A stretch of 64,000 nucleotides of DNA from Trichodelitschia bisporula (Eukaryota; Ascomycota; Dothideomycetes; Phaeotrichales; Phaeotrichaceae): assembly GCA_010356995.1 (NCBI GenBank), contig ML996691.1, forward strand, positions 658,211-722,210. The letters run 5' to 3'. Within the stretch, counting starts at the first letter, position 1, and every line of letters begins with the position of its first letter. The translations under genes were made by a program, and so were the position numbers. The notes below the pieces were generated by a model. That model was not told the DNA's origin. It made no database searches and saw nothing but the letters and a program-made list of their open reading frames with translations. Shown one piece after another: positions 54,809 to 64,000 of this stretch.

Positions 54809-56566
54809 ATGAACGGGGCGACGAAGCTGGGTGCCCGGCCCGGAGGGCTTGGAGATTTCTCGAAAATCTGGGGCTTCTTGTCTGTCACTGATGAAACGGA
54901 ACCGCCTCCTCTTCATCCCCATACAACGACGGCCGCGACCGCGACTGCAACCACAACAGTTGCTGCACCAGCACTCCTCAAGAAGCAGCAGCGCTCCTCA
55001 CTTGGTGAGGGGCTGGCTCCCATAAACGACCAGAGCTATGATACGGATGGCGCTACATACCGCGCCCCTGCCTGCGACGGCCCTACGAAGCTCAAGCTGA
55101 ACTTGCCAAACGTCAGCACAGACGATCAGTATATGTCGTCCGCGTCTGAAGCGGCTGTCGAGTCTGGCAAGACCCGCACGAAGCTCACGGCAAAGGGAGA
55201 AAAGAAAGCCCGTGCAAAGGCTAGGAAACTGGCGCGAAAGGCTGCCATGGACGTGAAGTCAGAGTCAGAAATCACCATCCTCCAGAAGCCAACACCCGCA
55301 AAGAAAGCGAGCATCCACGCCTTGCTGGGCCCGGAGCGTACGAAGCAGGCTGCTAATTCGCTTGCGACCTCACCTAAAAAGCAAAAGAAGAAGAAACAGG
55401 AGGACTCGCCCGTCACTGCCGTCTTCAACGGCCTTCAGCCTAGCGTGGACCTCGAGAAAGGCAGGCCTCGCGACGTCTTGAGTCCGTCGCAAAATCCTAC
55501 GGCTCAGCATCTTCAGCAAGCGCTGGCTGCTCAGTTCCCACCTCAGGTCCCGGCCCACGTTGCTATTGCCAGCACTCCTCCACGGGTGTTGGACACTTCG
55601 TCATTCACCTCTCCCAAAAAGACCAAGAAGTTCATGATCCGTGAGAAAGATGACCGGAATCTCTTTCTCCGATTTGCGCTTATTCACAATTTCGGCGAGG
55701 ACAAGCGGTGGCTGACAAGCCCAGTCCAGCTGTTGAGCCATACGCAGACACCTTCCGGCATCCATGTTTTTATTGACTTTTCGAACATCTGGATCGGCTT
55801 TATGGAGCATCTGAAGCATCTAGCATATACCCGGCGTATCCGTTTCCCTCACAAAAACCTCTCTTTTGAGTCGCTTGTCTTTCTTCTCGAACGTGGCCGA
55901 CCGGTCGGTAAGCGAGTGCTTGCTGGCTCGGCTCCCTTCCTACCTGCCTTTGAAGTGGCAGAGGCGATTGGGTACGACACCAACATCATGGAGAAAGTGT
56001 TGAAGGCGCGTGACATGAATGAGAAAGACCGCCGTCTTCTCGCCATGCGCCAACGCCCAGTTTCTTCCGTGGAACCTGCAGTTGCTGGTGGGAAGCACAA
56101 CGGCGGCTCTGAAACATTGACCGTTTCTGGGCCTTCCCACCGTTACAACACGCAGGGCGACACGCAGCCTATGGCTATTCCGCACACTCCGGGCCGCAAT
56201 GGCTATGGCGTTGGGTCGTCCGTGAATAACGGCTTGCAATCCTCGCCGCCTGCCACTTTGCCCAAGTGGGTTGAGCAGGGCGTCGACGAACTACTTCATC
56301 TGAAGATGCTCGAGAGCGTCGTCGACTGCGAGGATTCGCCTGGCACAATTGTTCTAGCGACGGGGGACGCGGCGCGCGCCGAATACTCTGAGGGTTTCAT
56401 GAAGATGGTGCAGCGGGCCCTGAGGAAGGGATGGAAGGTGGAGCTCGTCGCTTGGGCAAGGTCGATCAGCTCCGAGTATCGACGGCAGCCATTTGTGGAG
56501 CAGTGGCAAGGTCAGTTTCGAATCATCGAGCTGGATGATTATGCCGAATTTTTGCTGGATACATGA
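54809..56566 (+). CDS. NYN (PIN-like) domain protein
   Basis: Single-exon gene of 585 aa. The first half is low-complexity and charged, with Thr/Ala repeats (TTTAATATATTTVAA) and a Lys/Arg-rich stretch (GEKKARAKARKLARKAA), which may be a nuclear or RNA-binding region. A PIN-like NYN fold begins at about residue 320 with HVFIDFSNIWIGF, whose Asp and Asn fit the metal-binding start of the domain. SLVFLLERGRPVGKRVLAGS and the second acidic site, IVLATGDAARAEY, follow. The end has GWKVELVAWARSISSEY and IIELDDYAEFLL. NYN domains are typically metal-dependent RNases, but activity is not shown for this fungal group. A linker of about 100 residues interrupts the fold (residues about 405-485). Confidence 0.88.
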   Translation: MNGATKLGARPGGLGDFSKIWGFLSVTDETEPPPLHPHTTTAATATATTTVAAPALLKKQQRSSLGEGLAPINDQSYDTDGATYRAPACDGPTKLKLNLPNVSTDDQYMSSASEAAVESGKTRTKLTAKGEKKARAKARKLARKAAMDVKSESEITILQKPTPAKKASIHALLGPERTKQAANSLATSPKKQKKKKQEDSPVTAVFNGLQPSVDLEKGRPRDVLSPSQNPTAQHLQQALAAQFPPQVPAHVAIASTPPRVLDTSSFTSPKKTKKFMIREKDDRNLFLRFALIHNFGEDKRWLTSPVQLLSHTQTPSGIHVFIDFSNIWIGFMEHLKHLAYTRRIRFPHKNLSFESLVFLLERGRPVGKRVLAGSAPFLPAFEVAEAIGYDTNIMEKVLKARDMNEKDRRLLAMRQRPVSSVEPAVAGGKHNGGSETLTVSGPSHRYNTQGDTQPMAIPHTPGRNGYGVGSSVNNGLQSSPPATLPKWVEQGVDELLHLKMLESVVDCEDSPGTIVLATGDAARAEYSEGFMKMVQRALRKGWKVELVAWARSISSEYRRQPFVEQWQGQFRIIELDDYAEFLLDT

Positions 56567-56697
56567 CCGAGGCGGCTCTGTTAAGGGATGTGGAAAAGGG
56601 TTCCAATGACCTTGACGGACGAGGAAACGGGCCGGGTGGACTTCTCTTGCAGTCTCTTCGGCGATACCCCTGATCTTTTGCTGGTGTTTGGAAGGGT

Positions 56698-56754
<57 letters not shown>
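56698..56754. repeat. G homopolymer, 57 nt
   Basis: An uninterrupted run of G from 56698 to 56754, about 130 bp after the NYN stop codon. Length at this kind of locus is unstable and easily mis-assembled. Confidence 0.9.
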
Positions 56755-56756
<2 letters not shown>

Positions 56757-57719
56757 TGATTTGGCCTGATGCTGGGTTTCTATGTACGTGAGATAATGAA
56801 TAGCGACGGATGCGGAGCAGCGGAAAGCAGGAACGAATCACTAGAACTAGAGTCTCGCTCCATGCATGGTATGTGGTACTATGCAAGGTCACTTGTCCAA
56901 TGATCAAATGCCTCCATGTTCAAATAATTCAACCTGCATTGCTTTGTGGCTATGCGCTTCGCAGTTTGGGCGTTGACTATTCGTCCAAGGACGCACCCGA
57001 GAGAAGAGAAAGGCCGAGACCTAGCAGTGAGCACCAGGGGCCCAGGGACGGGAAGGTTGAAGTCCGAATCACCAATTTATTGTCCGATCTTTGGATAGTA
57101 ACAAACGCTCCAGGAATACGGCTCGCCCGAAGCCTTTGCATCTTCTAGCCCTTCTGGGCCCAGCGGTTTTCCTTCGACCATCGCCCTACCACCGTAAGCT
57201 GGTGAAGAGACGCATTGAGAAAAGGCGTACGGTAGTCATAGTTGGGTGTAAACACTACATCCGTACGGTATGCAGCGAATAAATGCTCTGATGGCACTTG
57301 CTGCAAGCAACCCATGAGCCCAAACGTAGCTGCGTGTCAGTGGCTCCCCCACAGGCGCTCCCCGCTTTATTATTTTTTTACCTGGCCTAGAGAGTGGCTG
57401 TGATAAGCTGGGATCTGCTTGAGCATGACGTAGCTCACTCTTCTGCTACCCCAGGCGCCCAGACAACCCTCGCAAGTTGCAACTTCTCTACATCCTGTCC
57501 TTTTCCTGCGGCAAGCGCCGATCAACCCTCTTTCCGCCAGTGTCCTTGGAGGAAGGAGCGCATGAGCTCAGCATCGGTGAGGGGTAAGATGGTCAAAACC
57601 ACGTTGACAGGGACTTCGAGAGGTTGGAGATGCAGGAAGCCTTGATACTAAGGGCAGTTGCTCCGAAGTCCAACTTGGCTAGCTTTCATTTTTGCCTCTC
57701 TCTTGCTCTCTCTCTCTCT

Positions 57720-57800
57720 ACTCTCTCTACTCTCTCTACTCTCTCTACTCTCTCTACTCTCTCTACTCTCTCTACTCTCTCTACTCTCTCTACTCTCTCT
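57720..57800. repeat. 9-nt minisatellite ACTCTCTCT, 9 copies
   Basis: Nine consecutive ACTCTCTCT units with A at 57720, 57729 and every ninth base to 57792. They are flanked by plain CT repeats, including a second CT run at about 57822-57840. The frames through it are artefacts. Confidence 0.92.
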
Positions 57801-58264
57801 CCTGGCCTGCTTCTTCTTGTTCTCTCTCTCTCTCTCTCTCGTAAATCTCTTTCCCGTCCTTGTTTGACGCCCCGTAGAGTGCCTATTGCGTAGCTGGCAA
57901 AACCAAAAACAAAAACCAGGTGGTGCCGGTAATTCTCCGTAAGCCTCGATGCGGTAGATCAACAAACCTGATGTCCCTCCCTCCCCTGCCACACAAGCAT
58001 CATAACCATCTCTTCCTAAATCTTTTATGCGACCGACACCGCAATTGTCGGAACGTGCTCCTCGTTCAATGGCCTGAGACGCAACCTTCTTGAAAACCCT
58101 TTCTCCCCTTGTAACTCGTTACACGCCCACCGAACTTTGCCGCAGCAACCCACCTCCAGCCAGTCTAGAACTAGTGCACGCAGCAGCACGCAGCACTACA
58201 CGCGGCACGCCACTTCAAGCTACGGCGCAGCCTGACCCGCCCGCCACCTCGTCACCTCCAGACC

Positions 58265-60845
58265 ATGCCGACGACTGAAACTGCGACCACCACAAAACCG
58301 CGACGAACCTCTGTCTTTCATGAGATCGGACTTACTGACGAGAAATTGCACGCCCTGCCACATTCGCTGAGACCGAGACCGCGCCCGCAGTTGAGGGTGC
58401 GCTTCAAGAGCAAGGCTGACATCTTGGGCGAGACATCCGACGACGAGTGGGAGGATGTGGATGAGAGCGACGCCGAAGAGCCAACTATTACTGCCATTAT
58501 GCCGGGCCCTGGCCTATTTGCCTCTGCTCTTCGCAGCTTAGGCTTCCTCGCCCTTGTGTTTGCGCTCGTCATTGTGCCCGTCGTGCAGCAGCTTTCCGGA
58601 AGCGCGACACCATTGTTGGGCGTTAGTGCAGGGTCCGTTACCTCTAGTCGGCTGGCGAAGAGGGACAATACTCCAACCGATGTGTGCAAACGATGGAGTC
58701 AGCAAAGTGAGCTGCTTTTCTTCCCAAATGCGCAACTCAGACTGACCGCAAAGGTGCACTCGTGAACGGGACGCTATATCTTTACGGAGGCCGATCGACA
58801 ACAGGTTCTAGCCAGAAGAGCAATACCTGGAGTATGGCTGTGTTTCCACCACGCGATTCCCTGCTGACAAGACGTTAGACAACGACTTTCTCAGCCTCGA
58901 TCTGACAAACTCCTGGCAAATATCCAATCCTTCCTTTACAGGCCTCGCGCGCCCTTCAGGCCCTCCTCCGGTTGCCAACGGTTATCTTTGGAACTCCTAT
59001 GATTCCCTTTTCCTCTACGGCGGCGAATTCTCGGATAACCCGACGGGTGACCCGACTCCTTTCTCTCTCTGGGAATATAATATCAAGGAGTCGTCGTGGA
59101 AGGAGCATAAGAGCCCGAAAACGTCGGCCGGGATAAATTCAGAAGATGCCGGACTGCCCATTGAGCGGTCTGCCGAAGGGGCAGGCTTCAGCATGGCATC
59201 GCTGGGTAGAGGTTGGTATTTCGGGGGCCACCTGGATTTTCTTACCACCGATGGGTGGTCTATTCAAACACCGCGCGTTTATCTTAAATCATTCGTGGAG
59301 TTTACATTTCCTGGCTACACAAACAACGAACTCTCCGCCAGCAAGACTGCAGGGTCAGATGGAGCATGGCGCAATATCACTAAGGCTGGAATTCAGGATC
59401 AAGCAGGCTTCACACAGCGTGCAGATGGCTTGTTGGTATATGTCCCGGGATTTGGGAAAGAGGGGATTCTCCTCAGCCTTGGTGGTGGGACGAATGAAAC
59501 CTTTGTGAGTCTTTCCTGTCAAATGTAGGCATGAGGCTAACTTTATAGACTCAAATGAATCAAGTGGACGTCTTCGATATCGCCGGCTCAACCTGGTACA
59601 GGCAAGCGACTAGCGGGAAGACCCCAAATATTCGGGTCAACCCCTGTGCAGTCGTCGCGGCCGCTCCGGAGTAAGGATAGCCGGCTCCCTTTACTGTAAT
59701 ATCTAACGTCGGCCAGTGGCTCGAGTTACAATGTCTACATGTTCGGCGGGCAGAATCTCATACCTGCCGGCAGCCAGACTCAGTACGATGATATGTGGAT
59801 TCTTTCCATTCCATCATTCACCTGGATTCCTGTCGATATGGGAAAGCAAGCCGTACCGTATCCTCGCGCCGGCCATACATGCAACGTCTGGGACGGCCAA
59901 ATGGTTGTTGTCGGTGGGTACATCGGCCAGGATATCAGTTGCGAGAGCCCCGGTGTCTACGTGTTTAACATGTCTTCACTGGAGTGGTCGGTTCAGTTCA
60001 ACAGCCTCACCGGCTCGCTTGTCCATTCTTCGGACAGCAAGGTAGCCAATCCTTTCTCTCAACACCCCAACCAACGCGGCACGGATCTAGGATCTGGCCT
60101 GCAGGGCAGCTACGGCTACCAAGTCCCTGCTGCCGTAATTTCGGTTATTGGCGGCTCCCCAACCGGCGGCGCAACAATTACCGCGCCCGTCCAGTCGGCA
60201 ACCTCTGGCCCCTTAGCCTCCGGCAGACCCATCACCTACACGGTTACCGGCCCCAACGGCGCGGTTATCACCGAAACCGGTGTGCCAGGGCAGTACTCGG
60301 GCAGTAGCGGTGGGGGAGGAGGGAAGCCCAACATTGGCGCAATCGTCGCAGGTGTTGTGGCGGGCTTGTTCTTCCTCATTGCGGTCTACCTCGCCTTCTG
60401 CGCCATGATTTACCGCAAGCAGCTCCATTTGTACAAGGCGCATGTAGCGGCGACTCAGCGGGCGGCCGCGAATAAGGATCACGGCGACACCATTGCAGAC
60501 GGGTTTTGGGCCGGCCCGATCGCACCCGGCTCAGGCGCGGCTTCGGCGGGGCGGTCGAGCTGGCAACAGCGGTTTGGTGGCAAGACGAGCTCGGAAGGGA
60601 GCACGGGGTTTGCAGGAGGTGCAGGGCTGGCGCAGCAGAGCGGCGGGAGTGCAAGTCAGAGCCAGAGCCAGCCTAGCAGCGGGACCGCTGGGGTTGGCGA
60701 TAGTGGGGGTGGACTCGGAAGGGCAAGTAGCGAGGCCGGGAGCAGTTCGGAGGACTTGCTTGAAGGACAAGAGCCGAGCTTTTGGGGGTGGAATGGCGTA
60801 CTGCTAAATCCGAGGCGGAGCTTGAGGGTTGTAAATCGGGATTAA
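58265..60845 (+). CDS. Kelch-repeat membrane protein
   Basis: Exons 58265-58706, 58754-58831, 58879-59504, 59549-59670 and 59717-60845 encode 798 aa; the four introns are 44-47 nt. After an acidic cytosolic-looking N-terminus comes a hydrophobic span at about residues 88-110 (GFLALVFALVIVPVVQQL). A galactose-oxidase/kelch-type beta-propeller follows, recognised by repeated glycine-pair blades: LYLYGGR, LFLYGGE, WYFGGHLD, LLSLGGGTN, YMFGGQN and VVVGGYIG. A second span at about residues 627-653 (IGAIVAGVVAGLFFLIAVYL) is followed by a basic stop (IYRKQLHLYKAH). The tail of about 145 residues is Gly/Ser-rich. This is a membrane-tethered propeller, probably extracellular or wall-facing. Its ligand is unknown, and the first span may instead be a signal anchor. 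Confidence 0.87.
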
Positions 60846-61113
60846 GGGAGTTGAGCGTTGGTTTGATTTAGCTCATTCGCCTGTGTTCGGCAGAGATACC
60901 ATCTTGTTGGAGGCGTGGTTTGTTAGGGTTAGGTTTGGCTTGCCTGCTGGTAAGTGGACTTGATGATGGACGGTATATAGGACCATTGACGCAGCTTACG
61001 AAGTAATGTCTAGAAGTATTGTACATGATGCGTCTCTACACGGTAGTATTAGAGCTGACTCCACGACGGAATTTGCCGTCCAGCCTCAATGACTACCCAA
61101 AAGCTGAAAACCC

Positions 61114-62840
61114 CTACTCCTCATTAGTAAAATCGAACTCCGCAAAAGCCTCCTTAAACGCCTCCGCATCCGCCGTCTCCTCATCAACGCTCTGCCCACA
61201 CGCCCTCCAATCCGCCCTCCCCTCAACGCCCAACAGTTTGGCGAGCACTCGCCGGCCAAACTGCAAATCACGAAACCTGTCATCGAGCACGAGGTGCTGC
61301 TCCTTCTCATCTCCCGTAGCCGGATCCCACACCCACACCCGGAACACATCCGCGCCCTCGGCATCTGCGCCCGGCGGACCCGCGACTACGGCTCCGTGTC
61401 CCTCGTTCTCGGCTTCGACCTTGAAGGCTGCGCTCACAAGCCCCTTGGTTACCAGGTCTGCGGGGATGGGAATAAACTGCCAGTGCGCGTGCACACCGGC
61501 CGCGCGGTCTAGAGCGAAGGTCACGGCCGCGGTGCGGGGGGCGCGGGATTTCAGGAGGGCGTGCACCGCGTGGCGGTAGCGTGTCATTTCGGCCACAGTG
61601 TCGGAGGGGAGGGAGGGGATGGTAGGACTGTGCGCGAGGGGGATGATGAGCATGTGTCCTGGGAAGGGGAGGGAGGTTGAGTCTTTTGGTGGGAGGGGGC
61701 CTTTGGCTGTGGTGAGATAGGATTCGCTCCCGATGCTGGTTATCAGGTGGGTTGCGATTGATGGGTTGGAGAGGCAGAAGAAGCACTCGCTTTGGCTTGG
61801 GGGTGGGGCGCGGCGCCGCTTTGGCCCGCCGCGGTATCCGGCGCTGGTAGCTGGGTTGGCGAAGCGGTAGGATTGCTGCTCTGGGAGGGGGCGCTTGCGG
61901 CTGGATGAGAGGGGTGAGCTGGTGGTGCTGGAGGGGAGGGTGATGGGTGCGGCAGCGGTGGGGTCGAGCGTGAAGGCGTATATCCATTTCTGCTTGTCGG
62001 GGTTGGCGAACGGTGCGAGGCTGATGAAGCGCGTGATGGCGAAGGTGTCTGGGTTTGCCTCCGAGGAGGGGTGGGCGAAGGGTTCGCGCTCATAGAAGGC
62101 ATTGGAGGGGGAGAAGTGATAGCGAGGCTTGAGGGCGATGGCTAGGTCTGCGATGGACGGGTGGCCGGTGGGCGAGGAGTCGGAGGCGTAGGGCGCTTGG
62201 GAGCCTTTGCGGATGTCGATCGGCCAGTCAGTTGTCACAAGGATGTCGGCTGCATTTGCGCCGCGGAGGCTCCGTGCGTCAGTTTCTGAGTACGTGGGCG
62301 CATATGAATCTTTTGAGAGGCTGTCGAGGGCTGGGTCATGCGTGCCGCCCAGGGCGACGAGCTTGATGCCGTCGGAGGTCTTGGTCGTCGTGCGCTTGCC
62401 GAGGAAGAAGAGGTTGGGACAGAGTTCGCCTTCGGAGGAATCGAGTTTGTCGATGACGGTGGGGGGAAGGGGGTGGGAGCCGAGTGCGAAATAGGTTGTC
62501 AGCGGGACGGAGATGGTGCCGTCGATGAGCCTTTGAATACTGGCGGTCTCTTCGGAGCTGGCGCTGGTGGGGTCGGAGAAGAGGTTGCCCGTGATGAGGG
62601 CGAATGAGAATGCATTTTTTGCGTGGAGTGTCCCAAGTTTTTGGAATAGAGATTCAAGCTGGCCGTTGACATCTCCGATGGCAACACTAAAGACATGTCA
62701 GTAGGGGCGATATCAGAATACAGCTGCAAAGTCAATGATTGAAGAGGACTGAGTTATGATGCAAAATGTTCAGAAACTGGATCTAGAAAGAGAACGACGG
62801 TATATAGCACAAAATACACTTACATTTTAGCGGCGGACAT
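61114..62840 (-). CDS. CWF19L1/Drn1-like splicing-associated protein
   Basis: Exons 62840-62824 (17 nt) and 62686-61114 encode 529 aa. Removing the 137-nt intron gives MSAAKIVAIGDVNGQLESLF, the family's metallophosphatase-like N-terminus. ALITGNLFSD, LFFLGKRTTTK and VALGGTHD follow. The middle carries a zinc-binding CwfJ part 1 region (SECFFCLSNPSIATHLI) with the HIT-like fold (GHMLIIPLAH), and the C-terminal CwfJ part 2 has GVHAHWQFIPIP. Family members bind intron-lariat spliceosomes and the debranching enzyme Dbr1 (yeast Drn1). There is a nuclear-signal-like stretch (SSRKRPLPEQQ and GGPKRRRAPP). It shares a 240-bp divergent promoter with UTP20. Confidence 0.93.
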
Positions 62841-63080
62841 GTTTTCGTGAAGCCTAGAAGACGCAGTCAAATGTTTGGAGATGGTCCCGCAAGTGGTGGT
62901 TAGTTTGAAGCTTTCGGCTGAATGCCCGAGGCAGCCTTGCATGCGCCACCCCGCAGCCGGCCCCACAATTTTCCGTCGAAACCTTGCCGCATGGAAACTT
63001 TTTGGATGGCGGCGGAGACGAAGTGAACGCGACAAAACAAACAACGCCGCCGCCAACCTCTCTTTCTTTGGGGTGTCAAT

Positions 63081-64000
63081 ATGGATTCCAAACCGGCACG
63101 CAAGAAAGTTGCCCCCTTCAGAGTTGTGAAGAAGCGGAAAGAAACCTCGACGAAGAACCACAAATTCGAATCCTTCAATCATCGCATCGCCCGCCTCAAG
63201 ATCGATCCTATCCGCCGCGAACGCGGCATTGACGACGATGACCTTTCCGTGAACCATACACATTTCCAGGCGGCCCTGGAGAAGTGGGCGGAGCTGAATC
63301 TCTCCGAAATTTACGTGGCCTTTGCGAAGAAGGTCAAGCCGCTTTGCGAAAGCCTTCCCCAGTTGCTCCACCATGAGGACCGGATAGCCGAGCTTTTGAT
63401 CGAAGCAATCGAACAAGGCAGCGTGATCTCGGTAGAACCGCTGCTGGATCTCGTCGCGAATCTGGCACAAGATCTGAGAGAGCGCATCGAGCGGCACATT
63501 CAACGCATTGCCACCACGGTCGTCTCGCTTTCGGCAAAGCATCCCGAAGCAGAAGTTGCGGAGTGGAGCTTCAACTGCCTCACATGGCTCTTCAAATATC
63601 TCGAGAAACTTTTGGTTCCCGACCTTCGGCCGCTGTACACAATACTTGCTCCTTTCCTGGGAAAGACCCGCCAAAAACCCTACGTTGCGCGCTTCACGGC
63701 CGAGTCCTTGAGCTTCCTAGTCCGCAAGGCTAGCGTAAAATATCACATAAATCAGGCACCGTTGCATGACATTGTGGAGGCTATTCTGGGAGATCTGTGT
63801 GATCCCTCCAGCCAGAAGAATGTCGAAATGTACGAGCAGGGTGTTGTAGTGCTGTTCGCGGAGTCAATCAAAGGCGCCGGGCGGAGCCTCTACTCCAAAG
63901 GTGACGCGGTATTCCGCGAGCTTGCCACCACAGTGTACAGGTTGAACAATGAAGACGCTGTAATGGCGAAACCCGCTGTAGAGGTTCTCAAAGGCGTCTT
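63081..64000 (+). CDS. UTP20 (U3 snoRNP-associated) N-terminal part, cut by window end
   Basis: Open from the ATG at 63081 through the last base, giving 306 complete codons with no stop or intron. The N-terminus SKPARKKVAPFRVVKKRKET leads to the UTP20 motif KNHKFESFNHRIARLKIDPI. Helical HEAT-like repeats follow (EWSFNCLTWLFKYLEKLLVPDLRPLY; PYVARFTAESLSFLVRK). UTP20 is a very large (about 2500 aa) scaffold of the small-subunit processome in the nucleolus, needed for 18S rRNA maturation, so most of the gene lies beyond the window. A 284-residue frame on the opposite strand (62820-63674) is only its shadow. Confidence 0.93.
   Translation, partial: MDSKPARKKVAPFRVVKKRKETSTKNHKFESFNHRIARLKIDPIRRERGIDDDDLSVNHTHFQAALEKWAELNLSEIYVAFAKKVKPLCESLPQLLHHEDRIAELLIEAIEQGSVISVEPLLDLVANLAQDLRERIERHIQRIATTVVSLSAKHPEAEVAEWSFNCLTWLFKYLEKLLVPDLRPLYTILAPFLGKTRQKPYVARFTAESLSFLVRKASVKYHINQAPLHDIVEAILGDLCDPSSQKNVEMYEQGVVVLFAESIKGAGRSLYSKGDAVFRELATTVYRLNNEDAVMAKPAVEVLKGV

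Larger units (their letters stand above)
56567..58264. other. Intergenic with G run and minisatellite
   Basis: Between the NYN gene and the kelch gene. It contains the 57-nt G homopolymer, a decamer copy (57256-57265) directly next to a GTACGGTA motif, and the ACTCTCTCT minisatellite. No gene recognised; the last 250 bases look like a leader for the kelch gene. Confidence 0.5.

Noticed and set aside
57624-57893. Leu/Ser/Thr-repeat frame over the minisatellite
   Set aside because: Product of the 9-nt repeat being a multiple of three; no non-repeat coding signal.
62820-63674. 284-residue minus-strand frame
   Set aside because: It is antisense to the UTP20 coding sequence, has no family motif, and its existence follows from the codon use of the true gene.
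1-64000. Transposons, retroelements, virus-derived elements, CRISPR
   Set aside because: No transposase, reverse transcriptase, integrase, capsid-like or long terminal-repeat sequence was recognised; CRISPR arrays are not expected in a fungal nucleus.

Overview
The window is nuclear DNA of a filamentous ascomycete (Pezizomycotina). The evidence is short GT-AG introns of about 45-70 nt with CTAAC/CTGAC-like branch sites, a Zn2Cys6 activator, a hybrid histidine kinase with a very long N-terminus, a sedolisin protease, and a fungal antizyme with a +1 frameshift. The genus cannot be read from the sequence. There are 19 recognisable protein genes, one small unrecognised gene, one secreted-protein gene and one tRNA. 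I see no transposase, reverse transcriptase, integrase, viral or CRISPR sequence.

Layout. 0.3-1.1 kb: Mis14/Nsl1-type kinetochore protein (-). 2.3-4.8 kb: Zn2Cys6 factor (+). 5.4-7.0 kb: mitochondrial succinyl-CoA:3-ketoacid CoA transferase (+), with two strong palindromes in its promoter. 7.9 kb: intron-containing tRNA-Lys(CUU) (-). 9.0-15.3 kb: hybrid histidine kinase (-), followed by about 4 kb without a gene. 19.5-20.9 kb: Hym1/MO25 scaffold (-). 21.7-23.4 kb: DHCR24-like FAD oxidoreductase (-). 23.8-24.1 kb: small unknown protein (+). 24.3-26.3 kb: secreted sedolisin (-). 27.5-29.7 kb: fimbrin (+). 30.2-30.8 kb: small secreted protein (-). 33.4-35.3 kb: Mpe1/RBBP6 polyadenylation factor (+). 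36.4-37.4 kb: ornithine decarboxylase antizyme (+). 37.9-40.0 kb: TM9/EMP70 protein (+). 40.4-41.1 kb: SigF-like NTF2-fold protein (+). 41.5-43.4 kb: DHA1 MFS transporter (-). 43.4-50.1 kb: gene-poor. 50.1-52.2 kb (possibly from 48.9 kb): Gbp2/Hrb1-like three-RRM protein (+). 53.0-54.0 kb: mitochondrial carrier (-). 54.8-56.6 kb: NYN-domain protein (+). 56.7 kb: a 57-nt G run. 57.7 kb: a 9-nt minisatellite. 58.3-60.8 kb: membrane-anchored kelch protein (+). 61.1-62.8 kb: CWF19L1-like splicing factor (-). 63.1 kb to the window end: UTP20 5' part (+).

Most of the window is ordinary housekeeping genes in no single pathway. RNA processing is well represented (Mpe1, Gbp2-like, CWF19L1-like, UTP20), as is the cytoskeleton/polarity axis (fimbrin, MO25). 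The most interesting signals are the antizyme recoding site, an 8-nt microexon that completes an RRM motif, a probable alternative first-exon pair for the same RRM gene, a likely non-canonical intron in MO25, and a 10-nt intergenic motif present eight times. Exon boundaries were read by eye from splice signals and protein-family continuity.
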